Source: a bacterium
Lineage (GTDB): Bacteria > Electryoneota > Electryoneia > Electryoneales > Electryoneaceae
Direction: 5' to 3'
Assembly (NCBI GenBank): GCA_020444265.1
Contig: JAHLLH010000007.1
Span: 153,918-217,917 of the forward strand
Length of the DNA: 64,000 bases
The notes beneath the pieces were generated by a model. That model had not been told where the DNA came from. It did no database searches and saw only the letters and a list, made by a program, of their open reading frames with translations. This document shows positions 35,001 through 45,761 of the stretch, in pieces. The number at the start of each line of letters is the position of its first letter. The stretch's first letter is position 1. The position numbers were made by a program, and so were the translations under genes.

Positions 35001-38000
35001 GCCTTCAAATGGTGAAGACGGCTGGATGATTCATGGCGACGAGTCTGGGGTTTTTGACTCTGGCTCACTCTTTGATCGTTCATTGATATACAGCTACAGT
35101 GCGAGCTCAGTTGGATATTTGAACAGTAGCACGGAAGCAATACAATATCAAGAAACGGAAACGGTTGTAACAGTTGACCACTCGCTTGATCAGCTAGGTA
35201 CAATTTTCGGTTTCGTGGTTGACGATCAGGATATGCCCGTTGGAGATGTCATCCTGACTCTGACCGACAACGAGAGTGGTGTTGAGACGGTTCGCAATTC
35301 TCTTGAAGATGGTTCATTTTCCTTTGATCACATCTGCAATAGAACAAGTAGTTTTACGTTGAATTACTTCGGTGAAGAATGGGCTGAAGGTTCAGTAAAC
35401 GACCTTGTGTTTGATCCTGATTCCTATTCACTTGGACCTGTTTCTGTAGATCTCATTCCATCAGCATTCGATTCTCCGCCAACCATACTCTCTACCAATG
35501 ACGATTTCGACAACGGTTTTCTGGTTGAGGCCCTGCCATCAGATCTATTTGGTGAACTGTCGTCGGTCCGATACGATGATGGTGTTGTGGCAGGTACTGC
35601 TGTCATGGACAGCAACGGACCGAATAGTGCCATGGCAGTGTTGATTGATAAAGGATCGCCATTTTTTTTCCTGGCAGGAGGATTCCGTCTACCAGTCATT
35701 GGCGACGGTCCAGTCGTTCCTGATCCGCTTTATAACCCCGTAATCATGAGAATTCATGGAGTCAGGCCAGACGGTCTTCCGGATGATAACATCCTCTTTG
35801 AAACATCCCCGATCACTCCCGATGAAAGCTCATACTGGGTCTGGTTCGAACCGGGAATTGAAATAGAGGATGGCAGATGCTGGCTTTCAGTCTATCGTCT
35901 GGAAGGGGAAGGCAGCACTGCAATCTGTATCGATGGTGCGTTGAACAATCCAGGAATGACGGCCGCAATTAATATCAATGGAAATTGGGTTGGAATACCT
36001 GTTGCAGGTGATCCTGTGATGGAAGCACAAATTTATTCACCAGCAACTGAAGTGGGTCAACCAGAGGATTCGGGTAAAAGAGATAGAGCGGTTGTTTCTT
36101 ACGGACATGTCGATTTTGAGATCATAAACTTCCACCCAGCATTGTTTGGAAAATCAGTCGGGGTAGAAGCCGGTCCAACACCGGAACGGATAATCTCTGT
36201 TTCTGATGTACTGGAGCTGGATGAACTTACGGGAATGAATTTCTACTATTCTTTTGATGGTGTAGATTTTCTGGCGAGTAACATTGATCCCGTTTATGAT
36301 GAAGGCTACTTCTACGAATTCAGCTCCGATCTTGAGAACAGAGACATCTACTTCCAGGTCACTGCACTCAATGATATTGCTGGTGAATTGATCGAGTCGG
36401 ATGCCAGCGAACCTCAATTGATCACATTTAATCTCGCCCCAAGTCCTGTCCAGAATCTCCTTGGAAACCGTGTTGATTACGTAGTTGATCTTAGTTGGAC
36501 ACCTCCTGTGACAAATGCAGACGGTAGTCCATTGGTCGACCTGGCAGGATATAACATCTATCGCTCCGGCGAACTGCTGGCAACTATTCAGGATCCCGGT
36601 ACGACTTCGTACCAGGATGTTATTGATCCTGAAGAGGTTGGACATATGTACTATTGGGTGACGGCTTTTGACGAGGTTCCGAACGAGTCAATTGTCTCAC
36701 TCTACAGCGCAGGTATAGTTGGCGAACCAACTTTCACAGATGATTTTGAGTCTGCTGATAACTCCGGTTGGATTTTCATGAATCCCGGCGAAACATTCAA
36801 TGGGGTTGAGCTGGCAGGGGATACGTTCTGGGAGATCGGGGAACCAACAAGTGGACCTGGAGCAGTAGTTTCTGGCGTGAATGGTATGGCTACCAATGTA
36901 GCTGGACATTACGATAACAATGAGCTCATGGTTGCGAAGACACTTTCAGTCGAAATCTTCAGCACAAAAGCGGCGTTTTCCTATTGGCATTATTTCGGCT
37001 ATGAAACCGGGATTGACGGATACAACGTCTGGGCATCCTCTGACTTCGGAAATTCGTGGGAAAATCTGACCCCGTTGGGTGGATATCCTCGAAACGTCAC
37101 TTCATTCAATGCTTACCAACTTGATAGCGACGGGTATTCGGGTTCCACTTCTGTATGGCAGGAGGTCTTTGTCCCAGTAGGTGATTACTACACTGGCGAG
37201 GGAAGATCTTTTGTAAACCTCGCTTTCGTTCATGCAACAGACGTCAGTGTGACCAATGTTGGAACATATGTTGATGATGTCAGTTTCTACGAAGCTGGAC
37301 CGGCCTGGGGTGTCCCACTCGAACCACTTCATTTCGAAACGTTATTACCTGCCGATGGTGCCATTATTCAGGAACATGTTGTGACAGTTTCCTGGACACA
37401 TGCAACCGACCCATATCCATTTGAGACATTCGAATACACGATCGAGTGGTCAACGGATGTGGATTTTTCATCAATAAATTCAAGCACTACGCCTGACACA
37501 TTTTTCGGCATTGAAGGTGTCGGGGAGGGATTCAGAAGTGGGGATCCGATCGGAATGGAGTTGATGCAAAAAAACAGTGAACAAAGCTTGAAACGTAAGC
37601 TGACGTCGAAGGGTGACTCCTCCAGGTCCGATGATAATCAACTTGATGATTTGCCCGACGACATTACAGTCTACTGGCGTGTGAGGGCCACAGATAGTGA
37701 TGGTTTTACCCTCTGGGCTAACGACGATAGTACAGGCGTATCGTTCACTTTGGATTCATACAGTCCGCCAATGGAGTTTGATCTTCTTCGTCCACTACAT
37801 GGTGCGACTTGTTCGAGCTTGGACACCACACTGGTTTGGAATAGAACATCAGATCCCGATCCATACGATACGCCACATTATGATGTCTGGCTCGATACGT
37901 TGGAAAATTTTTCAACATCCTGGCTGGTAGCAGATAGTAGTGCAGATACAACACTGGCCATAAACAATCTATTGGATGATCATACCTACTATTGGACAGT

Positions 38001-39822
38001 TCGTGCGACAGACAGCAACACGAGTGGAACATGGTCCAGTGACACTCTGATGTTCCAGACATTTCAGCCGGAAGCCCCGCTGGCGTTCGAGTTGCTTGCG
38101 CCAGACGATGGAAGCATGGTTCAACAGGATACGGTCACAGTATCCTGGCATGGAACGTCCGATCCTGATCCCGACGACACGTTCCTCTACGAAGTAGAAT
38201 GGTCTACAAGCGGCTCCTTCGAGGTGTCCTACAGCGGGACGACGCAGGACACATTCTTCACGATCACGGACCTGATGGACGCGGTAACGAGTGGTTTCAG
38301 TGGTAATGAGGAAGCCTCAAGTTTGCAGCGGCTGTCCACACACTCTCAGCGTGAACCGCGATCAGGTATCCGGGACAGGAAGCTTTCTTCAGGGAGTGTC
38401 AAAAGTACTGACCAGAGAGGCGGCAATACTCGTGCGCTGGATGAGCTGCCGGATGACAACACGATATACTGGCGTGTTAAAGCAGTGGATAGCTCCGGGA
38501 TGGAGACTTCTGCCAGCGATGGGGCTTCATGGTCGTTTACGGTTGACCTCTATCAAAGTCCCAGCTTGTTTTCTCAGCTCGCCCCAGTCAATGGGGATAC
38601 ACTATGGGCAACAGATGCAACACTGGTGTGGAGCAGCAGCAGCGATCCGGATCCGTACGACACGCCTCACTATGATGTATGGCTTGACACGCTTGAGGAT
38701 ATGTCGACGGCGTGGTTGATGGCAGACAGTTTGGCTGATACGACCTTTAGCCTGACGTCCTTGCTGGATATTCACGCTTACTACTGGACAGTTCGCGCGA
38801 CTGACAGTAATTCCTCGGGTACATGGACCAGCGACATCTATTCATTTTACACGTCTATTTCAGAACCACCCTTACCCTTCAGTTTACTCTCGCCTGATAG
38901 TGGTTCTGTGTTGGATACGCTGGTGTATACCTTTTTCTGGGAGGAGACCACCGATCCAGACCCACGGGAAGAAGTGACCTACCTGTTGTCACTCTCCCTT
39001 GCAGAAGATTTTGAAGACACGATGTCCGTCTACTATATCGCCAACACAAATGACTACTTCCCGGTTCCATATCTGCGCGATGATTCTGATTACTGGTGGC
39101 GTGTAATCGCTTCGGACGATTTGGGTAACACCATGATATCAAGTGAGATATGGACTTTTAGAACGGAGTGGCCCGAATCACCTTACGAGTTTGAGATGAT
39201 AGGATGTGGGATGCTCTTTGCCGACGTTGCCGACTCGGTTGATGTGAACGTGACATGGAATAGAGCCTGGGATCCCGACCCAGATTCAAATGAGCTGTAT
39301 GCTATTCACATAGATCTTGACGAGGACATGGCAAACCAGGTCGTGCTGGTCGATAGTATCTCTTTACCGACCACAACAGATTCTCTTTACACCTGGACCG
39401 GGAGGGTCGCAACAGAGGACCTGCCGGGAGGTGACGGAGACGACTTCTACCTGACAGTGCACGCTCTGGACAACAACACTGAAGGAACATGGGCCAGTAA
39501 TGTGGTGAGCACCCATTTGTCTGATGTGTTCGAAGACCCCTGGTCCGGGATGCCCATCAAGTATGAGATCGCTTCACTTTATCCGAACCCATTTAACCCG
39601 ACTTTGACGGCGGTTATTGCGTTGCCGAAGAGCAGTGATCTACGTGTTGTCGTGTACAATGTGATGGGGCGAGAAGTAGCCGAACTGACAAACCGTCAGC
39701 ACGAGGCGGGGTATCACAGTTTCGTCTTTAACGGTTCAGGCCTGTCGAGCGGTATCTATTTCGTGCACGCGATCGTACCCGGCAAAATGAATCAGGTTCA
39801 AAAAATTGTCTTGATAAAATAG
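32047..39822 (+). CDS. Giant modular surface protein with T9SS tail
   Basis: 2591 residues. The ATG at 32047 follows GGGGGGA and opens a signal peptide (MRHLSIFCLLILVMLLASPLYA). In order: an anchor-type jelly-roll domain (about 32300-32810), carboxypeptidase-regulatory-like repeats (GTVTDDETSLPVEGVAVSIDG type; about 32820-33320 and 34400-35450), fibronectin-III-like segments, a second jelly-roll (about 36730-37300), then a string of Fn3-like modules (37320-39170). The C-terminus has LYPNPFNPT, VYNVMGREV and SGIYFVHA, a type IX sorting domain. The gene is visibly AT-richer than its neighbours, and tRNA-Gln lies 104 bases past its stop, so acquisition by transfer is plausible. Probable role: adhesin or surface scaffold; no catalytic motif was seen. 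Confidence 0.9.
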   Translation: MRHLSIFCLLILVMLLASPLYALTSYEAAKSEKENHDILLESLIQSYENRDQLSDEQTKLLQQSGYFFDSRESGTLDLDEVLPLFYESFEYTDLNELIAAGWTVLDGGSPGPTAPWHTWTIQTTHRGTEHVLDDTAPYIIVDSDRAGSYDMDESLVTPVLDASNFIDLVLSFDYAYKGYSAPNEQGEVLYSIDGGMAWTSLVTFTTPSTQVVQEYPYSIALPADADLSSNLQIKFRYYGANYDYWWAVDNVTVSGELLAGTLVGTVTDDETSLPVEGVAVSIDGTELSTLTDIDGYYTIPTVGQGTHSVTYLKTRYFPQTIHDIVIVLDQSTTQNVQLVPANFNLSGTVTSVGDQNIPLEGVTVESMEEGISTVTDQNGFYDFGLIGAGLHTLIVTPDNEDFTPWCHDDQVSINLVEDTALDLSLDEIMPPQALGSNQYDASTIELFWDPPANQIDTPAHLLQERIDQMLAANDRILAEGTAEELAKHAEFTRELNILISRSNQLERPSIGLDDLESNFLGYRIYIDDVLQPEIISGTSTLVNNLNTGQLYSFDVAADYGYGDEYLIPTNEPISTRPLPGTDSRWVYEEVPYGWTEISPDAGGTGTPVPNWGDDENSGWLEWGTGQSFTLYDVEETGFSICSNGWISLDRGSAGNTAIRPRIGSSSSPNLIVSLLGIDTDTGDRDCGYWWKADADNHVVVVQYQNRYYANTDPLYIYQAIFNTADNTITMSYNTAGPNSEWHGHSAIESGIENATGSEGVILPNSSISNQTSFQFSYRPSVSEWVSFQGEITNIQDGSSIEGVQVTAISIGTGLDFTAESDLNGNYQLLVDRDLEPFTITYSHEEYVESVDNDVTLLPGEFFTTHNKQLSPIGSISGTVFDQITLEPVAFAEVSAELTAGDGLWSVTADENGFYEFVRLFDRSQAYTVSANSEEHLPLDAVLVEFQEDQYAVTADIFLNPLGRITGTIYDLVTELPIPYPEVTIQPSNGEDGWMIHGDESGVFDSGSLFDRSLIYSYSASSVGYLNSSTEAIQYQETETVVTVDHSLDQLGTIFGFVVDDQDMPVGDVILTLTDNESGVETVRNSLEDGSFSFDHICNRTSSFTLNYFGEEWAEGSVNDLVFDPDSYSLGPVSVDLIPSAFDSPPTILSTNDDFDNGFLVEALPSDLFGELSSVRYDDGVVAGTAVMDSNGPNSAMAVLIDKGSPFFFLAGGFRLPVIGDGPVVPDPLYNPVIMRIHGVRPDGLPDDNILFETSPITPDESSYWVWFEPGIEIEDGRCWLSVYRLEGEGSTAICIDGALNNPGMTAAININGNWVGIPVAGDPVMEAQIYSPATEVGQPEDSGKRDRAVVSYGHVDFEIINFHPALFGKSVGVEAGPTPERIISVSDVLELDELTGMNFYYSFDGVDFLASNIDPVYDEGYFYEFSSDLENRDIYFQVTALNDIAGELIESDASEPQLITFNLAPSPVQNLLGNRVDYVVDLSWTPPVTNADGSPLVDLAGYNIYRSGELLATIQDPGTTSYQDVIDPEEVGHMYYWVTAFDEVPNESIVSLYSAGIVGEPTFTDDFESADNSGWIFMNPGETFNGVELAGDTFWEIGEPTSGPGAVVSGVNGMATNVAGHYDNNELMVAKTLSVEIFSTKAAFSYWHYFGYETGIDGYNVWASSDFGNSWENLTPLGGYPRNVTSFNAYQLDSDGYSGSTSVWQEVFVPVGDYYTGEGRSFVNLAFVHATDVSVTNVGTYVDDVSFYEAGPAWGVPLEPLHFETLLPADGAIIQEHVVTVSWTHATDPYPFETFEYTIEWSTDVDFSSINSSTTPDTFFGIEGVGEGFRSGDPIGMELMQKNSEQSLKRKLTSKGDSSRSDDNQLDDLPDDITVYWRVRATDSDGFTLWANDDSTGVSFTLDSYSPPMEFDLLRPLHGATCSSLDTTLVWNRTSDPDPYDTPHYDVWLDTLENFSTSWLVADSSADTTLAINNLLDDHTYYWTVRATDSNTSGTWSSDTLMFQTFQPEAPLAFELLAPDDGSMVQQDTVTVSWHGTSDPDPDDTFLYEVEWSTSGSFEVSYSGTTQDTFFTITDLMDAVTSGFSGNEEASSLQRLSTHSQREPRSGIRDRKLSSGSVKSTDQRGGNTRALDELPDDNTIYWRVKAVDSSGMETSASDGASWSFTVDLYQSPSLFSQLAPVNGDTLWATDATLVWSSSSDPDPYDTPHYDVWLDTLEDMSTAWLMADSLADTTFSLTSLLDIHAYYWTVRATDSNSSGTWTSDIYSFYTSISEPPLPFSLLSPDSGSVLDTLVYTFFWEETTDPDPREEVTYLLSLSLAEDFEDTMSVYYIANTNDYFPVPYLRDDSDYWWRVIASDDLGNTMISSEIWTFRTEWPESPYEFEMIGCGMLFADVADSVDVNVTWNRAWDPDPDSNELYAIHIDLDEDMANQVVLVDSISLPTTTDSLYTWTGRVATEDLPGGDGDDFYLTVHALDNNTEGTWASNVVSTHLSDVFEDPWSGMPIKYEIASLYPNPFNPTLTAVIALPKSSDLRVVVYNVMGREVAELTNRQHEAGYHSFVFNGSGLSSGIYFVHAIVPGKMNQVQKIVLIK
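37750..38870 (+). repeat. Internal duplication of Fn3-like modules
   Basis: Two blocks about 790 bases apart encode DPDPYDTPHYDVWLDTLE followed by YYWTVRATDSN (from about 37855 and 38645). The modules between them carry SWHGTSDPDPDDT and YWRVKAVDSSG, which resemble an earlier module at about 37390-37690. The pattern shows growth by duplication of a two-module unit. Confidence 0.65.
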
Positions 39823-39885
39823 CAAATCAGCCGGATATGGAGAGCACACAATTGATCTCACACTTTCTCCATGTCTACTTGCGAC

Positions 39886-39921
39886 CAAAAGAAAACACCC
39901 ACACCGCGTATGCGATGTGGG
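39886..39921 (-). terminator. Terminator of tRNA-Gln
   Basis: On the minus strand, CCCACATCGC and GCGGTGTGGG pair (one mismatch) and are followed by TGTTTTCTTTT. It starts five bases past the tRNA 3' end. On the plus strand it could also back up the giant surface gene. Confidence 0.65.
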
Positions 39922-39925
39922 CGTT

Positions 39926-39999
39926 TGGCTGGGGATCAGGGAGTCGAACCCCGATTACCTGATCCAGAGTCAGGCGTGTTGCCATTACACCAATCCCCA
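39926..39999 (-). tRNA. tRNA-Gln (CUG anticodon)
   Basis: 74 bases including an encoded CCA. The acceptor stem TGGGGAT / ATCCCCA, anticodon stem CCTGA / TCAGG with loop CTCTGGA (anticodon CTG), and a T arm with loop TTCGACT are all intact. The discriminator is G. Confidence 0.95.
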
Positions 40000-40229
40000 C
40001 CTGCGTTCGGAATGTTCTCCCGAAGCGTGCAAAAGATAAACGGAGCAGGGACGACTGTCAAGGTTACGGGAGGCCGGTCAAGCTCTCGGAAGTCGTTGCA
40101 CCAACCACGGGCGTGCTCTACTTTTCGAGCTGGAGCAGGAACATCGGCTCCGGGGACTTTGTGTAACGATTAACGCCACGATTTTGGTGGATCACGTTTT
40201 TGATAAAGAGTTTGAGCAGAGAGGCAAAG

Positions 40230-40844
40230 ATGAAGCGGACACGTGTACTCCTGACCCTGATGATTGTTGTGTTGACCGGTGTGTTGCTGGCGGGTTGTGC
40301 CTCTCAGCAGCAGCAGACGCCTGATGTTCCGGAGGTGGATTCCACCGCGATCATGGCGGAGCAAGCGCGTGCGGATTCGATTGCCGCCGTCGAAGCAGCT
40401 CGTGAGCAGGCCATCGCCGATTCGATCGAAGCTGTCCAGCAGGCGGAACGTCGCCGGATGGAAGCAGAACGTCTCGAAGCTCAGCGTAAAGCCGCCGAGG
40501 AAGCCGCCGCCAAGGAATCGCTGCAGGTCATCTACTTCTCGCTGGACAAGTCGGCGTTGACCGATGATGCCCGCAACGCGTTGCAGAACAACGCTGAGCT
40601 GATGCGCAAGTATGGCGACTGGACGGTTGTTGTCGAAGGCCATTGTGATGAACGTGGCGCGACCGAGTACAACCTGGCGCTGGGCGAACGGCGTGCCGCG
40701 TCGGTCAAGCAGTACTATGTCGAGTATGGCATCGCTGCGGACCGTATCGCGATGATCAGCTATGGCGAGGAACGTCCCGCGGTCGAAGGCCACAACGAGA
40801 AGGCCTGGTCGCAGAATCGTCGCGCTGTCACCGCGGTGAAGTAA
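40230..40844 (+). CDS. pal: Peptidoglycan-associated lipoprotein Pal
   Basis: 204 residues. The ATG at 40230 follows GAGAGG; an in-frame start at 40200 lacks both signal and spacing. The lipobox LLAGC places the lipidated cysteine at residue 23. A coiled, Ala/Glu/Arg-rich linker (about 40-95) holds the domain off the membrane. The OmpA-like C-terminus has VIYFSLDKSALTDDA and EGHCDERGATEYNLALGERRA, with the Asp and Arg that bind diaminopimelate in peptidoglycan. It links the outer membrane to the wall as part of Tol-Pal. tolQRAB are not in the window; the cpoB-like gene follows after a terminator. Confidence 0.93.
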   Translation: MKRTRVLLTLMIVVLTGVLLAGCASQQQQTPDVPEVDSTAIMAEQARADSIAAVEAAREQAIADSIEAVQQAERRRMEAERLEAQRKAAEEAAAKESLQVIYFSLDKSALTDDARNALQNNAELMRKYGDWTVVVEGHCDERGATEYNLALGERRAASVKQYYVEYGIAADRIAMISYGEERPAVEGHNEKAWSQNRRAVTAVK

Positions 40845-40860
40845 GGGGGCTCGCTGCTGG

Positions 40861-40888
40861 CCCGACACTTCAGTGTCGGGTTTCGTCG
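40861..40888 (+). terminator. Terminator after pal
   Basis: CCCGACAC and GTGTCGGG pair perfectly around loop TTCA, followed by TTTCG. A second hairpin (CCCCGGCA / TGCCGGGG type) lies at about 40928-40949, before the cpoB-like gene. Confidence 0.65.
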
Positions 40889-41053
40889 GAGCTTCCACAG
40901 GCCGTCGGTCGCCGATGTCCGAGTAAACCCCGGCATCAAGCTGCCGGGGCCAGACTTAAAAGCTGAAAAAGACCATTCCCGGCTTGCCGAGCCAGAATCG
41001 CCGACGCTTGGCGTGGGCAGGCAAGCCGGTTTTCCGTTGACAAGGATGGACCC

Positions 41054-41959
41054 ATGTCCGAGGCTCATGTTGTTTCGCGTCGTGTACCGCATTTGCTGCT
41101 GGTGGCGTTTCTGCTGACGATGACCGTCGGCTGCGCCAGTCGGACCGAAATTGTCCAGTTCCAGGCCGATCACAACGAGTTCCGTGCCCGTCTCGATGTG
41201 CTCAACAACGAGACCGCGGACCTGAACAAGCGGCTGGACGACATCGAGCTTCAGCTGGGCGAGATCTCGCCGCAGGTGGATACCCTGATCGGCCTGCTAG
41301 GCGGGAATGTGCGCGAGTACATGCGTGAGCAGGAAGGGCTGATCCGTTCCCTGAAAGCGGACCAGGCATCCGTCTCGGGCGAGTTGGAACGGCTTATCAT
41401 GCAGTTGTCGAGCCGTGTCGCGGAAAGCGATGACCAAGTGCAGAGCCTGCTGCTCCAGCTTGACACGTTCAACCAGCTCGCCGCCAGCTTGGTGGGCGAC
41501 AGCCTCGCCAACGAGGCAATGGAATCGCAGCGTCTTTTCCAACAGAGCTACAGCGACTATCTGCGTGGCGAGTTCGAGGTGGCGAGGATGGGCTTTGAGG
41601 TTTATGTCGAGGCCTACCCGACCAACTCGATGGCCGACGATGCCCTCTACTGGGCCGCCGAAAGTTGGCTCAGCGAAGAAGAGCCCGACTCGGCTCGCGC
41701 CCTCTTTATCCAGCTCGAAGACCGTTTCCCCGAGAGTAATCGTATGGCCACCGTGCTGCTGAAACGGGCGATTATCCGTGCCGAGCAGGAAGATTATGAA
41801 GGGGCAGCTCGCCTCTACGAACGAGTAATCGCGGACTATCCAAAAAGCGATGAAGCCGTGCAAGCGCGGATCCGTCTCGATGAGATCGAGCAGATGAAGG
41901 CGGAGATGGACGGTGCGATGGACGAGGGCGAGATGGAGTTGGACGGCGGCAACGAGTAG
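41054..41959 (+). CDS. cpoB: CpoB/YbgF-like TPR lipoprotein
   Basis: 301 residues from the ATG at 41054. A short positive start, a hydrophobic segment and VGC (Cys27) form a lipoprotein signal. Residues about 35-135 are a long coiled coil. The C-terminal part has tetratricopeptide repeats (FQQSYSDYLRGEFEVARMGFEVYVEAYP, then DDALYWAAESWLSE and LYERVIADYPKSDEA). This is the layout of CpoB/YbgF, which coordinates Tol-Pal with wall synthesis during division, and the gene follows pal as in many genomes. E. coli CpoB is periplasmic and not lipidated, so the lipobox is a difference. The NTF2-like gene starts 19 bases later. Confidence 0.8.
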   Translation: MSEAHVVSRRVPHLLLVAFLLTMTVGCASRTEIVQFQADHNEFRARLDVLNNETADLNKRLDDIELQLGEISPQVDTLIGLLGGNVREYMREQEGLIRSLKADQASVSGELERLIMQLSSRVAESDDQVQSLLLQLDTFNQLAASLVGDSLANEAMESQRLFQQSYSDYLRGEFEVARMGFEVYVEAYPTNSMADDALYWAAESWLSEEEPDSARALFIQLEDRFPESNRMATVLLKRAIIRAEQEDYEGAARLYERVIADYPKSDEAVQARIRLDEIEQMKAEMDGAMDEGEMELDGGNE

Positions 41960-41978
41960 GAAACGCTTGGGAGGAAGC

Positions 41979-42383
41979 ATGTCGGACGAGCGCTTTAAAA
42001 CCTGGCTTCAGGCGTACGGCAAGGCCTGGGAAGAGAAGGATGCGGAGGCGTTTGTCGCCCTCTTCAGCAAACAGGCGTACTACCACTGGACGCCGTTCCG
42101 CACACCCTATGTCGGCCACGAACAGATTGCCGCCGCCTTCAACGAAGCTGTCTCTACGCAAGAGAACATCACCTTCCACTTCACCCGTCTGAACAACGAT
42201 GGCTTCCCCGCCGTCGCGCACTGGCGGACCACCCTGAACCGTATCGGGTCCGAGAAAGACGTCGTCTTCGACGGCATCCTGACGGTCGAATTCGACGATG
42301 AGGATGGCCTCTGCCGTGTCTTCCGCGAATGGTCGCACAGCAGTGAAGAGGAGGAGCAGGACGGGTCGGTTGCGGGAGAGTAA
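41979..42383 (+). CDS. NTF2-like (SnoaL-type) small protein
   Basis: 134 residues from the ATG at 41979, which follows GGGAGG. The pattern WLQAYGKAWEEKDAEAFVALFSKQAYYHWTPF, then TVEFDDEDGLCRVFREWSH, is typical of the NTF2/SnoaL cone fold used for ligand binding or small-molecule catalysis. There is no signal peptide. It starts 19 bases after the cpoB-like gene and is probably co-transcribed with it, but a link to Tol-Pal function is not known. The acidic tail (EEEEQD) is not part of the fold. Substrate and role are unresolved. Confidence 0.78.
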   Translation: MSDERFKTWLQAYGKAWEEKDAEAFVALFSKQAYYHWTPFRTPYVGHEQIAAAFNEAVSTQENITFHFTRLNNDGFPAVAHWRTTLNRIGSEKDVVFDGILTVEFDDEDGLCRVFREWSHSSEEEEQDGSVAGE

Positions 42384-42530
42384 TCAGATCAATTGTTCCA
42401 TCTCCCTTTGAGGCGTAGAACTCTTTCCGCGCGACCCCTCATCCCGAGGCGAATTCGGCGGATTCCCCTTTCCACTGACCTACTTTCGTCCTACCTTTGG
42501 CTTCTGGTTTGACAGGACAACACGGAACCT

Positions 42531-44332
<1,802 letters not shown>

Positions 44333-44336
<4 letters not shown>

Positions 44337-45160
44337 GCAGCTCCAGGGATGCGAAGCAGAAGAAGCAGAACGACACCGCGAACGATGAGCAGGCAAAGCA
44401 GCCAGAGAGCAATCCCTCGATCCTGACCCGGTTGCGCTGGTTCTTTTTTGGACGGCCCAAGCATGCGAGCAAAGGGCCGGTACGTGACACAATCGAGACC
44501 GTCGTCTCGGTGATTGTCATTGTCTTCATCATCCGTGTCACCCTGGTCGAAGCGTATCGTATCCCGACCGGCTCGATGGAGGATACGCTCCTCGTCGGTG
44601 ATTTCCTGCTGGTCAACAAATTTGTCTACGGCATCCGCACCCCGGATTGGATCGGCATTCCCTTTACCCCCATCGGCTTCAAGATTCCCTACTTCCGTAT
44701 CCCCGGTCCCGACGAACCGGAGCAGGGGGATATTGTTGTCTTCCGCTACCCACTCGACCAACGGGTGAACTACATCAAACGATGTATCGCGACGGGTGGG
44801 CAGACGGTGGAGATTGTGGACAAGCAGGTCTTTGTCGATGGTGTCGAATTCCCCCTGCCGCCGGAAGGGAAGTTCACCCAGCGTTTTGTCCTGCCACCGA
44901 GCATCCCGATGAACCAGATTGTCCCCCGTGGCGCGGGCAACAAAGACAATTATGGCCCGGTTACCGTCCCGGAAGGTCACCTCTTCATGATGGGTGACAA
45001 CCGGGACAATTCTGCGGATAGCCGTTACTGGGGTTTCCTCCCGGAGAAGCTGGTCCTCGGCAAGGCGGCGTTAATTTACTTCAGCTGGGACAAAAAGACC
45101 CCGCTCTATCGCCTCTTCCACAAGGTGCGCTGGTCGCGGATGTTTAGTGTGATCCGGTAG
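44333..45160 (+). CDS. lepB: Signal peptidase I
   Basis: 275 residues with a GTG start overlapping the lepA stop (GTGA). One transmembrane helix (about 55-70) is followed by the catalytic domain: [10 protein letters not shown] with Ser81 as nucleophile, [13 protein letters not shown] with Lys149 as general base, and [14 protein letters not shown] near residue 222. It removes signal peptides from Sec and Tat substrates on the outer face of the inner membrane and would process the many secreted proteins of this region. The N-terminal 50 residues are polar and lysine-rich, an extension ahead of the anchor helix. Confidence 0.96.
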
Positions 45161-45187
45161 GTTCTGGACGATTGTTTTTAGACGAGT

Positions 45188-45216
45188 GGCCCGGGGCTTC
45201 AGACCCGGGCCTCTTT
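45188..45216 (+). terminator. Terminator of lepA-lepB
   Basis: GGCCCGGG and CCCGGGCC form a perfect 8-base stem around GCTTCAGA, followed by TCTTT, 27 bases after lepB. Confidence 0.7.
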
Positions 45217-45261
45217 GTATCCAGTACGAGGAGCGTTACCCGGTCTGGGGTATGCCGGTCC

Positions 45262-45449
45262 TGTCATCCCGGGCCCCGACCCGGGATCCAGCCTCGAATA
45301 GATTGGCGTTGCTCTTCTGTCGGCCCCGAGGTGAGAGGGCATGGTGAAGCGACAACCCTTACTCGCCCACGAGGGCACGGAACCGGATCGAAGCGGACAG
45401 CACGTCCACGACTGTGGATGCTGGATCCCGGATCAAGTCCGGGATGACA
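45262..45449. repeat. TGTCATCCCGGG inverted-end repeat, copy A
   Basis: 188 bases, with ends TGTCATCCCGGG and CCGGGATGACA. Its core (CAGCCTCGAAT, GGTGAGAGGGCATGGTGAAG, CACGTCCACGACTGTGGATG) is about 95% identical to the copy at 54532, with about ten substitutions and one indel. No protein is encoded. It separates lepB from tRNA-Ala. Confidence 0.85.
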
Positions 45450-45596
45450 CGTCCCTACGCTACGCTTGTTCGCAATGACGGGGTTGGCCAATGTATTGCA
45501 GAGAGGCGGATGGTGGACCTGGTCGTTGGCAGCTTCAGCGGGATGACACACGGAAAAGCGGTGATGTGTCCGAGAGACCTCACCCCCTGCAAAACC

Positions 45597-45626
45597 TTGA
45601 CATATCCGCGTGGGGGAGAGTAGTTT
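45597..45626 (+). promoter_or_regulatory. Sigma-70-like promoter for tRNA-Ala
   Basis: TTGACA (45597-45602), an 18-base spacer and TAGTTT (45621-45626) place the start of transcription about 28 bases before the tRNA. Confidence 0.5.
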
Positions 45627-45660
45627 TGCCTCGCCCGTGAAGCAGGGGCGCTTGACATTT

Positions 45661-45733
45661 GGGGCTGTAGCTCAGTTGGGAGAGCGATGCGTTCGCAACG
45701 CATAGGTCAGCGGTTCGATCCCGCTCAGCTCCA
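45661..45733 (+). tRNA. tRNA-Ala (CGC anticodon)
   Basis: 73 bases without an encoded CCA. The acceptor stem GGGGCTG / CAGCTCC, D stem GCTC / GAGC, anticodon stem ATGCG / CGCAT with loop TTCGCAA (anticodon CGC), and T stem AGCGG / CCGCT are all intact. Confidence 0.94.
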
Positions 45734-45735
45734 CA

Positions 45736-45761
45736 ACCCTCCGTTGCGGAGGGTTTTTCTT
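45736..45761 (+). terminator. Terminator of tRNA-Ala
   Basis: CCCTCCG and CGGAGGG pair around TTG and are followed by TTTTTCTTT, directly after the tRNA. Confidence 0.85.
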
